Shown piece after piece: positions 7,598-15,934 of a stretch of DNA of 64,000 nt; the first letter of the stretch is position 1; each line of letters begins with the position of its first letter. Source of the DNA: Chloroflexota bacterium (GTDB lineage: Bacteria; Chloroflexota; Anaerolineae; Anaerolineales; UBA11579); NCBI GenBank assembly GCA_018662365.1, contig JABJGH010000035.1:149040-213039 (forward strand), given 5' to 3'. Both the position numbers and the translations under genes were made by a program. The notes beneath the pieces are model-generated. The model searched no databases and was not told the origin of the DNA. It worked only from the letters and a program-made list of their open reading frames with translations.

Positions 7598-8551
7598 ATG
7601 ATTCGCCCATTTGAACTACGTGATATCCCCCTCCTCCATCGATATCGCCAACGCGGACTATTCTTAGATAGCATTCCAACCCTAACCTGGGGTCGCGCTT
7701 TGGTGCCCGCAGGAGCTGTGGTCTCTCCGATATCAGCGGCGATGGGCGTATTTACGGCCTATTACCAAGATGATGAGAAAACGCACGAACCAGTGATTGG
7801 CCAGATCACTCATTCAAACGGGGCCCCATTTGCCCATTTCACCTATTTGGCTCCAGACACCGCCATCGAATCCCCAATTGTCAGCCCTCTTCTAGAAAGC
7901 CTGATCAAACGTGTTGGTGAGCGCGGTGCCCAAAGTTTGATCGCCGAGGTAGATGAAGACTCCCAGACTTTCGAAGCTCTTCGAAAAGCAAACTTCAGCA
8001 TCTTTTCCCGGCAGACCCTTTGGCGAATCAATGATATTGAAATACCCGAAAATACAGGAAACGATTGGCAAAAGAGCACGCCTGTAGATGAAGTGAATAT
8101 TTGGCGCCTATACAATGCCGTGGTACCAACCTTGGTTCAAAATGTGGAACCATCCCCCGCTGGGCAGATGAATGGATGGGTTCATTACCAGGGCGGGGAG
8201 TTATTAGCCTTTATTGCCATGGTGCAGGGTCCCCGAGGTGTTTGGCTACAGCCATTCTTCCACCCAGAAATGGAAGACGTGGGTAACAAATTAACAGGAT
8301 TGATAGCTACGCTAGATCCAAAAAGTTCACGGCCATTATTTTTTTGTCTGCGCTCATATCAGGCTTGGTTTACTTCTACCCTAGAGAATATTGGCGCCGA
8401 ACCAGGCCAGAATCAGGCCGTGATGGTCAGAAGATTGGCAGTACCGATAAAAAAACCTGTTTTGAGTCCTCTGCCCCAGATCCAGCAGGGCACCGAACCC
8501 AAAACAACCTATTTCGAGATTCCGAAAAAGACCAAAAAGAACAAAGTGTAA
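7598..8551 (+). CDS. GNAT-like protein of unknown substrate
   Basis: The product has 317 residues. The first 12 residues (MIRPFELRDIPL) match the usual opening of GNAT acetyltransferases. The region around residues 95-140 (LLESLIKRVGERGAQSLIAEVDEDSQTFEALRKANFSIFSRQTLW) reads like the C-terminal half of a GNAT fold, with a second GNAT-like half after it. The acetyl-CoA binding loop (Q/RxxGxG/A) is not obvious, so catalysis is uncertain. The basic tail (PKKTKKNKV) is notable. It stands alone between pdxT and the R3H ATPase. The 170 nt after it are AT-rich with no further gene seen. Confidence 0.65.
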   Translation: MIRPFELRDIPLLHRYRQRGLFLDSIPTLTWGRALVPAGAVVSPISAAMGVFTAYYQDDEKTHEPVIGQITHSNGAPFAHFTYLAPDTAIESPIVSPLLESLIKRVGERGAQSLIAEVDEDSQTFEALRKANFSIFSRQTLWRINDIEIPENTGNDWQKSTPVDEVNIWRLYNAVVPTLVQNVEPSPAGQMNGWVHYQGGELLAFIAMVQGPRGVWLQPFFHPEMEDVGNKLTGLIATLDPKSSRPLFFCLRSYQAWFTSTLENIGAEPGQNQAVMVRRLAVPIKKPVLSPLPQIQQGTEPKTTYFEIPKKTKKNKV

Positions 8552-8721
8552 AGACATAACTTTTTTAAATATTTAATTTCCCTTTACCAAAGTATATGTA
8601 TTTCATAGAGTTATCGGAATATTTCCCATCTATATAAGAAAAGATTTATAATCAAGAGAAGGCAAGCGATAAAAATTGCTATGCCCATAGATTTATAATT
8701 TGGTTGAAAGAGACTTATTGA

Positions 8722-10335
8722 ATGACTAGAAGACAAATAACAGATGACCTAGATGCATTAATGGCAGTATTGCCAGAAGAAATTTCAAAAGCGGTCATAA
8801 AACAAAATAACAGTGACGATCTCCTGGAAATCGTGCTGGATCTTGGTCGAATTCCAACGTCCAGATTGGTTTCAGGTGAATTTGTCCTGTCTGACACAGA
8901 GGTCACCCGCGCCGATATCGATCATGTTGTCGAGCGATTGGGAGATATTGATTCAGATAATCGTGCCGGGCTTGAAAGAACCCTCCATCGCATTTCTGCG
9001 ATACGAAATCGCCGAGGTGATATCGTCGGTTTAACTTGTCGCGTCGGTCGCGCGGTTTATGGCACGATAGAGATTATTGAAGATTTGATTAATGAAGGGA
9101 AATCCGTTCTTTTGCTTGGTCGACCCGGTGTAGGAAAAACCACCATGCTTCGAGAGGCTGCCAGAATTTTAGCAGAATCCAAACGGGTTGTAATCGTAGA
9201 CACCTCTAATGAGATTGGTGGAGATGGGGATGTGCCCCATCCTGCCGTTGGACGAGCCCGCCGCATGCAAGTGGCCACTCCCGCCTTGCAGCACGAAGTG
9301 ATGATCGAAGCGGTTGAGAACCACAGCCCAGAAGTGATCGTGATCGATGAAATTGGCCGAGAAATGGAAGCGACAGCGGCCCGCACGATTGCTGAACGCG
9401 GAGTGCAATTAATCGGCACTGCCCACGGTAACACCCTTGAGAATATTTTGATCAACCCCACCCTTTCAGATTTGGTCGGAGGCATTGAATCGGTTACCCT
9501 CTCAGATGAAGAGGCCCGCCGCCGCCGCACGCAAAAAACCGTTTTGGAAAGACGCTCTCCCCCCACCTTTGATGTCTTAATTGAAATCCAGCACCGCAAC
9601 CAACTGGCGATCCACAAAGATGTATCCGCCTCGGTGGATGATCTTTTGCGAGGCTACCCCTCTCCCCCTGAAATCCGAATACGAAATGCAGATGGTACCA
9701 TCAAGGTTGAAAAAGCCCCTGCTACCAAACCCACCGCTCGTCGACCTTCGCATGGCGTGCAAGGTCCTCTGCGTCAAGAAACTGAAGGAAGAGTTCGTCC
9801 AACCCCTAATACAATCCGGGCTCAAGCAGACAACGGATTTGGGGAACTGTCTGTAAAACCAACCGCTAAAAACCCAGTCAGGGTTTATCCATTTGGGGTC
9901 GCCCGTAACCGATTAGAATCAGCAGCCAAAAATTTAGGGGTCCCGGCTGTATTAGCACGTGATCTTGGTGACGCACAAGTATTGGTTACCCTAAGAAGTC
10001 ATTATCGTAAACGCACCAGAATGATTGTTGATGCAGAAAGACGTGGTATGCCGGTCTATGTGTTGCGATCGAATACCGTCATTCAAATGGAACGATTTTT
10101 AGCAGGATTATTTGACCTAAATTTCAGCGAAGATGAAGATGATAGCAATGATGCCATTTTGCGGGAAACCCAAAGGGCGATTGATGCCGTCTTAAACGGG
10201 GAACGTTGGGTTGAAATGCAACCCGCATCTTCCTATGTGCGTCGTTTGCAACATGAGCTTGCTCAAAAATCCAGACTAGTTTCCCATTCCTATGGCAAAG
10301 AACCCAATCGTCGCGTGAGGATATTCAGCGAATGA
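8722..10335 (+). CDS. AAA ATPase with C-terminal R3H domain (Ycf45/SpoIIIAA-like)
   Basis: The product has 537 residues. Residues 125-300 form an ATPase related to the Ycf45/SpoIIIAA group: Walker A GRPGVGKTTMLREAARIL, Walker B EVIVIDEIGREMEA, and GTAHGNTLENILINPTL. A variable linker rich in Pro and Lys follows. The C-terminal 60 residues contain the R3H signature (SYVRRLQHELAQ, R-x3-H), which binds single-stranded nucleic acid. A role in RNA or ssDNA handling is known only in outline for this family. It overlaps tmk by 4 nt (ATGA). Confidence 0.9.
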   Translation: MTRRQITDDLDALMAVLPEEISKAVIKQNNSDDLLEIVLDLGRIPTSRLVSGEFVLSDTEVTRADIDHVVERLGDIDSDNRAGLERTLHRISAIRNRRGDIVGLTCRVGRAVYGTIEIIEDLINEGKSVLLLGRPGVGKTTMLREAARILAESKRVVIVDTSNEIGGDGDVPHPAVGRARRMQVATPALQHEVMIEAVENHSPEVIVIDEIGREMEATAARTIAERGVQLIGTAHGNTLENILINPTLSDLVGGIESVTLSDEEARRRRTQKTVLERRSPPTFDVLIEIQHRNQLAIHKDVSASVDDLLRGYPSPPEIRIRNADGTIKVEKAPATKPTARRPSHGVQGPLRQETEGRVRPTPNTIRAQADNGFGELSVKPTAKNPVRVYPFGVARNRLESAAKNLGVPAVLARDLGDAQVLVTLRSHYRKRTRMIVDAERRGMPVYVLRSNTVIQMERFLAGLFDLNFSEDEDDSNDAILRETQRAIDAVLNGERWVEMQPASSYVRRLQHELAQKSRLVSHSYGKEPNRRVRIFSE

Positions 10336-10958
10336 CATTCATTACCTTAGAAGGTCCAGAGGGAAGCGGAAAGACCTCCCACCTGCCTGGTTTGGCAGAC
10401 GCAGTTCGTGAAGCGGGGTATGCGGTGGTAGTCACCCGAGAACCGGGGGGCACACCCATCGGCGATGAGATTCGTAATACCATCCTTAAACTTGAAAATA
10501 CTGAAATGCATGCCACAACCGAGATCCTGCTTTTTCAGGCGTCCAGGGCGCAACTTGTAAACCAAGTCATTCGCCCCGCACTCGCTGAGGGCAAGATCGT
10601 CATTTGTGATCGTTACGCAGATTCAACAATGGCCTATCAAGGCTATGGGCATCAAACCGATTTATCAGAGCTTTCCCGAATTATTAATTTCGCCACTGGT
10701 GGACTTACCCCCAATCTAACTGTGTTGCTTGATCTTGATATTCTTGTGGGCCTTAAACGCAGATCGTCTGATGATGAAAATTGGAACCGTTTGGATGCCA
10801 AGGAGATCGAATTTCATCAAAGAGTGCGCAAGGGCTACCAGTTAATGATGGAAAAAGACCCAGAAAGATGGGAGAAAGTGGACGCCGAGCAGGATTTGGA
10901 AAAGGTAAAACAAGACCTGATCTCCGTGGTATTAAATAAGCTCGCAAAAAAAGATTAA
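10332..10958 (+). CDS. tmk: Thymidylate kinase
   Basis: Phosphorylates dTMP to dTDP for DNA synthesis. The product has 208 residues, full length, with P-loop EGPEGSGKTS, the DR(Y) motif in ICDRYADSTMAYQG and TREPGGTPIGDEIR. Translation starts inside the end of the R3H ATPase gene (ATGA overlap). Grouping with gmk downstream makes a small nucleotide-kinase operon. Confidence 0.96.
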   Translation: MTFITLEGPEGSGKTSHLPGLADAVREAGYAVVVTREPGGTPIGDEIRNTILKLENTEMHATTEILLFQASRAQLVNQVIRPALAEGKIVICDRYADSTMAYQGYGHQTDLSELSRIINFATGGLTPNLTVLLDLDILVGLKRRSSDDENWNRLDAKEIEFHQRVRKGYQLMMEKDPERWEKVDAEQDLEKVKQDLISVVLNKLAKKD

Positions 10959-11023
10959 CTTTACTTATCAATTAGAAAATTGCTTTCGTTTATAATTATC
11001 GGAAATATTTGCAGGAGAGTAAT

Positions 11024-11638
11024 GTGGTTCACGAGAATGAAAATGAAAACGAACCGTTATTGATCGTGATTTCAGGTCCGTCAGGGGTTGGAAAAGACAC
11101 GGTCCTCAATCGCTTAAAAAAGCGTAGCCAAAAATTTCATTTTGTGATTACTGCAACCACCCGCAAAAAACGCCCCAATGAAGTCCATGGGGTGGATTAT
11201 TTTTTTGTTACAGAAGAAGAATTTTTAGAGCTCATCGCCAAAGACGAATTGCTTGAGCATGCCTTGGTATACAAGGACTATAAAGGGGTCCCCAAAGAAC
11301 AAGTCCGCCTCGCTATGGCAAGCGGCAAAGACGTGCTCATGCGTGTCGACGTCCAAGGTGCAGCCACGATTAAATCCCTCGCGCCCGATGCAATATTAAT
11401 TTTCCTAAAAACTGCCTCAGAAGAAGAATTGGTCCATCGATTGGAAAAACGAAAAACGGATTCTCCAGAGCAAATGAAAGTACGCATTGAAACCGCCAAG
11501 AAAGAATATCAGCGAATCAAAGAATTTGATTACCAGGTAATCAATCGGGATGATGGATTGGATGAAACGGTTGACACGATCCTCACCATCATACATGCTG
11601 AGCATCATCGTACAGAACCCAAAAAGGTGCGTTTGTGA
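11024..11638 (+). CDS. gmk: Guanylate kinase
   Basis: Phosphorylates GMP/dGMP. About 204 residues with SGPSGVGKDTVL, the GMP-binding TTRKKRPNEVHGVDYFF and RVDVQGA. I chose the GTG at 11024 because AGGAG (11013-11017) lies 6 nt before it; an upstream TTG at 11009 lacks a site, and an ATG at 11022 is out of frame. The N-terminal run ENENENE is unusual. The stop overlaps the rhomboid start (GTGA). Confidence 0.95.
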   Translation: MVHENENENEPLLIVISGPSGVGKDTVLNRLKKRSQKFHFVITATTRKKRPNEVHGVDYFFVTEEEFLELIAKDELLEHALVYKDYKGVPKEQVRLAMASGKDVLMRVDVQGAATIKSLAPDAILIFLKTASEEELVHRLEKRKTDSPEQMKVRIETAKKEYQRIKEFDYQVINRDDGLDETVDTILTIIHAEHHRTEPKKVRL

Positions 11639-12471
11639 GCCAATCTCCAGGGTTTGACCCCAACGAAGCCGATAATCAATCCGTAACCCCCCTGCCTTCT
11701 ACGGGAGAGATTACCAATACAGGGATTCCTGTACCACCCCCTCCCCCAACCAATGTACGCGTAAACTTTCCTCAGCGCAAACCCTATGTCAGCTATTCCC
11801 TACTGATCATCACCGTGTTGGCTTATGGCTTGCAGGTTCTCACCGAAATCATCTTTGATATAGATATGATGGCTGCTGTGGGCATGAAAGTAAATTCGGC
11901 GATCATGGAAGGGCAGCTTTGGCGGTTAGTTACCCCCATTTTTTTACATGGTTCTCTGCTACATATTGGCTTCAATATGTATGCCCTTCATATCCTCGGT
12001 CCTCAACTCGAGCGATTCTTTGGTCATTGGGAATTTTTCCTTTTGTATATGGTCAGCGGCTTTGGTGGAGTAGTTTTTTCATTTATTCTTACCGAAAACC
12101 CCTCTTTAGGTGCTTCAACAGCTATTTTTGGATTATTGGGTGCGCAGGGAGTCTTTGCCTATAATAATCAACGTGTATTTGGTTTGCAGGCGAGAAAAGC
12201 ACTCCGGAGCATCGTGAACATTGCCGTGATCAATTTTATAATCGGCCTTAGTCCGGGCATTGATAATTGGGCACATATGGGTGGATTGATTGGAGGATTG
12301 GTAATTACCTATTATGGAGGGCCAGTTTTTACGCTCACCGGAAGTTTGCCAAATCTGGAAGCAACAAACGAAAAAACCAGCGAACAATTCATAATTGCTA
12401 CAGGGATCACTTTATTGTTTTTTGCATTATTGGCTGCTGCGATCATCTTTTTGCCAATAAGTCTGATCTAA
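11635..12471 (+). CDS. Rhomboid-family intramembrane serine protease
   Basis: The product has 278 residues. About 45 proline-rich cytoplasmic residues come first, then at least six membrane helices. The catalytic serine lies in GASTAIFG and the histidine in WAHMGGLIGG, with HIGFNMYAL and GPQLERFFG typical of the family. The GTG start overlaps the gmk stop by 4 nt. The 3' end overlaps the convergent AcnX small-subunit gene by 4 nt with no terminator between them. The substrate is unknown. Confidence 0.93.
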   Translation: MSQSPGFDPNEADNQSVTPLPSTGEITNTGIPVPPPPPTNVRVNFPQRKPYVSYSLLIITVLAYGLQVLTEIIFDIDMMAAVGMKVNSAIMEGQLWRLVTPIFLHGSLLHIGFNMYALHILGPQLERFFGHWEFFLLYMVSGFGGVVFSFILTENPSLGASTAIFGLLGAQGVFAYNNQRVFGLQARKALRSIVNIAVINFIIGLSPGIDNWAHMGGLIGGLVITYYGGPVFTLTGSLPNLEATNEKTSEQFIIATGITLLFFALLAAAIIFLPISLI

Positions 12472-12896
12472 GCCTTTTTATCAAATAGTATTTCCCCGCC
12501 TTCGTTTATTTCTAAAACCTGTCCATTTTCTATCTTATCAAAATCTTTCTCTTCTAAGGCCAATATCGGGATCGATAGCTGATAAAGTTCCTCTGCCACG
12601 ATTGTTGCTAGGGCAAAAAACGAATCGGTGCCGATCGTTAGGATCGCAGCGGGCGCATTTTTAGATTTAAAAGCCTCTAATAAGATCGCTGTAGTTGTGC
12701 TGGACCCTCGACTAAAGGGGAGCACTAATATTTTGCCAGCGGCAATTTGACCGGACAGGGGATGACGCCGGTCAATGATCTCTCCGGTATGTTGGTCGTA
12801 CCCCCCCCAAAAACTCAGCGGTTCATTACTCACCAACGCTTCTGCTTTGGCAGTTCCAGGAAGTACTACTCTTGCGCGGATTATTTCCTTATTCAT
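12468..12896 (-). CDS. AcnX small (swivel) subunit, DUF126
   Basis: About 142 residues. The swivel domain of aconitase X shows ARVVLPGTAKAEALVSNEPLSFWGGYDQHTGEIIDRRHPLSGQ and FSRGSSTTTAILLE, the standard DUF126 layout. In archaea the two-subunit enzyme dehydrates mevalonate 5-phosphate; in bacteria related AcnX enzymes act on cis-3-hydroxy-L-proline. Which substrate applies here cannot be read from sequence. The ATG at 12896 overlaps the large-subunit stop by 4 nt. Confidence 0.93.
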   Translation of the reverse strand: MNKEIIRARVVLPGTAKAEALVSNEPLSFWGGYDQHTGEIIDRRHPLSGQIAAGKILVLPFSRGSSTTTAILLEAFKSKNAPAAILTIGTDSFFALATIVAEELYQLSIPILALEEKDFDKIENGQVLEINEGGEILFDKKA

Positions 12897-14164
12897 CTTT
12901 CCATATCCCAAATGCTTTCGTCGCGGAGGACCGTTCCCTCAATCGTCGAATTTACACAATCCTCCAAAGAGCCATAAACGACTTCGGCGTTTAATAAACC
13001 TGGAGAATAAAAAGAGTATTTCGCAGAATTGGTCATCAATATTTTTATGGATTCGGGCAGCATCGGAGTGGTAAGAATGCAGGTATCCAAAGTAATTTTT
13101 GCGCCAAACGCGCGTAATTGATCAAGAAAACCCGCTTTTTCCGCCAATAATGCCATCGCACGGCTCGACGTGATAAGAAATTCAACATTTGGGGATTTCT
13201 TTTTCCCGGCTACCAGGGGGTTTATTTTTTTAAATTCATCTAAAGAAAAATGTGGGCTGCCCAACACGACCATATCGACTTGTTTTCCAGAAGAGGTCGA
13301 TAATTCGAGATAGGACGCATAGAGCTCTTTCATTGTAATGGTATGCCTTTCTGGCGGTTCTTTTCCTTGGAATGCAGCTTCCAAGGTCTCAGCCTCAGGG
13401 GTAACACCCACAAGGTGAAACATCGCTACCGCCCCAAAGGACGCCCCTGCCGCCCCCAAAGCCTTCAGTTGGTCATCATTCGGTTTAACTTCTAAGCCAT
13501 CGACCACCGGAATTTTTTCTCTCGCATATTTGCCCATCATTGCCCCCAGGACGGGATAAAATGAGTCGCTTTCTTGAAGTTCTTTCGGGATATTTTCTAG
13601 GCTGAGGAGTAATTGCCCCGCCCGGTTTTTTGTAAGGTGCAATCCTTGTGCGGGCACCCGCCCTGTGATGGCGGCGCAGATGTCTAATAAGTCTGGATAC
13701 CGTTCGGTTCTTGCCCCGATCACCGAATTTGCAAAAGCGATCGCATTGGATTCTCCCCAAGCGATCTGCTGACCAAATTCTGGGCGAAGTTCAGATTGAT
13801 AAGGAGCGCAGGTCCATGTAGGGACTGTGCCCATACTCTGGTAAGCGACCATTTGCCTTCGAGCTTTTTCTGCCCATTCAGGGGGCACCGCCCAATCCTG
13901 CCAATTGAATTCATCTACGCCACTGACATTTAAACTTGTCGGCACGACTACTTTTGCCCCCAGATTCATCAGCTTCTCTGCAAACTCTAGGGTGCCATCC
14001 CCAATAAATAAGGTGCTGTCGATATGCGCGCCGCTAATATCCATCAAGGTTTCAGCTTGATAAACCGCTGCCATTTTGACAATGATCGACATCGCCATTT
14101 TTGTGGCGGGCCCATGTTCCCCATCTAGTTTTTCTTGATCTTCTTTGCTTAAGCGTAAAGGCAT
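12893..14164 (-). CDS. AcnX catalytic subunit, DUF521
   Basis: The product has 423 residues and is a 4Fe-4S dehydratase of the aconitase X family. It has the N-terminal MAAVYQAETLMDISGAHID, the TWTCAPYQ cysteine, GESNAIAFANSVIGARTERYPD and a second cysteine in DTCILTTP. It is a separate polypeptide from the swivel subunit, as in the archaeal-type enzyme. It lies 1 nt downstream of an enoyl-CoA hydratase gene, so the three genes form one operon. The pathway is unproven: mevalonate or hydroxyproline metabolism are the candidates from family knowledge. Confidence 0.93.
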   Translation of the reverse strand: MPLRLSKEDQEKLDGEHGPATKMAMSIIVKMAAVYQAETLMDISGAHIDSTLFIGDGTLEFAEKLMNLGAKVVVPTSLNVSGVDEFNWQDWAVPPEWAEKARRQMVAYQSMGTVPTWTCAPYQSELRPEFGQQIAWGESNAIAFANSVIGARTERYPDLLDICAAITGRVPAQGLHLTKNRAGQLLLSLENIPKELQESDSFYPVLGAMMGKYAREKIPVVDGLEVKPNDDQLKALGAAGASFGAVAMFHLVGVTPEAETLEAAFQGKEPPERHTITMKELYASYLELSTSSGKQVDMVVLGSPHFSLDEFKKINPLVAGKKKSPNVEFLITSSRAMALLAEKAGFLDQLRAFGAKITLDTCILTTPMLPESIKILMTNSAKYSFYSPGLLNAEVVYGSLEDCVNSTIEGTVLRDESIWDMER

Positions 14165-14165
14165 A

Positions 14166-14948
14166 TTATTTTAGGTTTTTATAGTCGGGCAGTCGTTTTT
14201 CAAAAAAGGCAGTCAACCCCTCTTTATGTTCCCCGTCTTTCCCGGCGATCTCTTGAAGATAGGCCTCATAATCCAATACTTCCTCAAGGTTTGGCAATAT
14301 CGCTTTATTGAAAGCTTTTTTAGTCAGTCCGTATGTCTTTGTAGGTCCTGCAGCCAGTTTATTCGCCCAAACCTGCGCTTCTGCCATTAATGTTTCAGCA
14401 GGCACCAGTTTGTTCACCAACCCCCAGTCAAGTGCTAGTTCTGCGCTAATTGCTTGGTTAAAATAGGTGGCCTCTGTAGCGCGGCCTAACCCGATCAGGG
14501 CGGGCAATAGCAAAGAAACCGCGGAGTCGGGGGCTAAGCCAATGCCATTAAAGCCCACCATATACTGACTTTTTTCACTAGCAATCCTCAGATCACAGGC
14601 TAGTGCGACGCCTAATGCCGCCCCTGCAATCGGACCATTGATGGCCGCAACTACGGGTTTTTCCAATTGGCGGATCTGCAGGATCAATGGATTATAGGTT
14701 TCTAAAAGGTGCTTTCGAAAAGAAAGCCCCTCTGCTTGCATTACCTCTGTAAGGTCTTGGCCTGCGCTGAAGATCATTCCACTGCCAGTGAGCAGCACCG
14801 AACGAACTTCTATGTTCTCTGCTGCTTGTTTAAAGGCCGCCTGACAGGCTTTGATCAAGGCAGTGTCAAAGGCATTGGCCTTGGGGCGATTAAGTGTGAT
14901 CGATAAAACACCATTATTTATTTCAGCGATAAGGATAGTGTCAGACAT
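14166..14948 (-). CDS. Enoyl-CoA hydratase/isomerase family protein
   Basis: The product has 260 residues of the crotonase fold with the oxyanion-hole segments SAGQDLTEV and GPIAGAALGVALACDLRIAS. The acidic residue in GLAPDSAVSLLLP matches the PaaG-type isomerase position. The typical hydratase Glu pair is not obvious, so isomerisation or ring-acting chemistry is as likely as hydration. It is first in the operon with both AcnX subunits; a shared catabolic route is inferred from this order. Confidence 0.88.
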   Translation of the reverse strand: MSDTILIAEINNGVLSITLNRPKANAFDTALIKACQAAFKQAAENIEVRSVLLTGSGMIFSAGQDLTEVMQAEGLSFRKHLLETYNPLILQIRQLEKPVVAAINGPIAGAALGVALACDLRIASEKSQYMVGFNGIGLAPDSAVSLLLPALIGLGRATEATYFNQAISAELALDWGLVNKLVPAETLMAEAQVWANKLAAGPTKTYGLTKKAFNKAILPNLEEVLDYEAYLQEIAGKDGEHKEGLTAFFEKRLPDYKNLK

Positions 14949-15072
14949 TCAAGAATTCTCCTTGCGCGATCAATATTGTGCTAGTGTAGCATAATATTCT
15001 TGATAAAATCTGATAGACTAAGTCTGATCAAAATGAAATTGTTCTTTTGGAATTTTTACGAATAGGCAAAAA

Positions 15073-15930
15073 ATGAACCAACTCCCCGTTTGGCCGATCA
15101 TTAATAATATTATTTTTGATTGTGATAGCACCTTAAGCAGCATAGAGGGAATTGACGAATTGGCGCGGATGTCTGGGCACGAGCATGATATTGCCCTCTT
15201 AACCAAACGCGCCATGGAGGGAGATATCCCTTTGGAATCCATATATGGGCACCGATTAACAACCGCAGATCCTACCCAAAGTCAGGTAAGCCAGATCGCG
15301 GAGATTTATCGAGACACGGTTGTACCACATGCAAAAGAAGTGATCGAAGCGCTTCAGGCATTAGGAACAAAGGTCTTCATCGTTAGCGGTGGTTTAATTG
15401 AACCCGTGAGAAACTTTGGGGTTTGGCTGGGGGTACCGCGGGAGCATATTTTTGCTGTTGGGATGGAATATGATCAACTTGCTGGAGAATGGTGGAAATA
15501 TTGGGAGCAGCCAGGCAGGCGAAATCCACGGGAAAAATACTTGGGCTATGAGTCTAATCCACTAACGGTCACTGGCGGAAAGAACAGGGTGATCGCAGCG
15601 CGGATCAGAAGTCAATATAAAGGCAGAACGTTGTTGGTTGGAGACGGAATCTCTGACCTTGAAGCGCTGCCAGAGTTAGATCTTTTTATAGGATTTGGAG
15701 GAGTTGTTTACCGAGAACAGGTTGCTAAACAGTCTAATATCTATATTCACACCAACAGTTTAGCTGCTGTATTGCCAATTTCTTTAGGAAAACAAGGAAA
15801 TGTATCTCCTTACGCTTTGCTGTGGGCAGAAGGCCTTAGACAGATAAAAAATAAGGAAGTTGATTTTTTGGAAGAGTCAGAAAAAGACAAGTTTTTGGGT
15901 GCTTTGCGCCTAAAGAGTAGGAGGAGTTAA
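15073..15930 (+). CDS. HAD-family phosphatase, SerB-like
   Basis: The product has 285 residues. HAD motif I is DCDSTLSSIEG, motif II is VSGG and motif IV is GDGISDLEA, with the GIDELAR cap region seen in phosphoserine phosphatases. A stretch of about 25 residues after the cap (WEQPGRRNPREKYLGYESN) is not usual for SerB. The gene is 4 nt before a SerA-like dehydrogenase, which supports a role in serine synthesis. Because that partner is atypical, another phosphorylated hydroxyacid substrate should stay open. Confidence 0.82.
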   Translation: MNQLPVWPIINNIIFDCDSTLSSIEGIDELARMSGHEHDIALLTKRAMEGDIPLESIYGHRLTTADPTQSQVSQIAEIYRDTVVPHAKEVIEALQALGTKVFIVSGGLIEPVRNFGVWLGVPREHIFAVGMEYDQLAGEWWKYWEQPGRRNPREKYLGYESNPLTVTGGKNRVIAARIRSQYKGRTLLVGDGISDLEALPELDLFIGFGGVVYREQVAKQSNIYIHTNSLAAVLPISLGKQGNVSPYALLWAEGLRQIKNKEVDFLEESEKDKFLGALRLKSRRS

Positions 15931-15934
15931 AACA

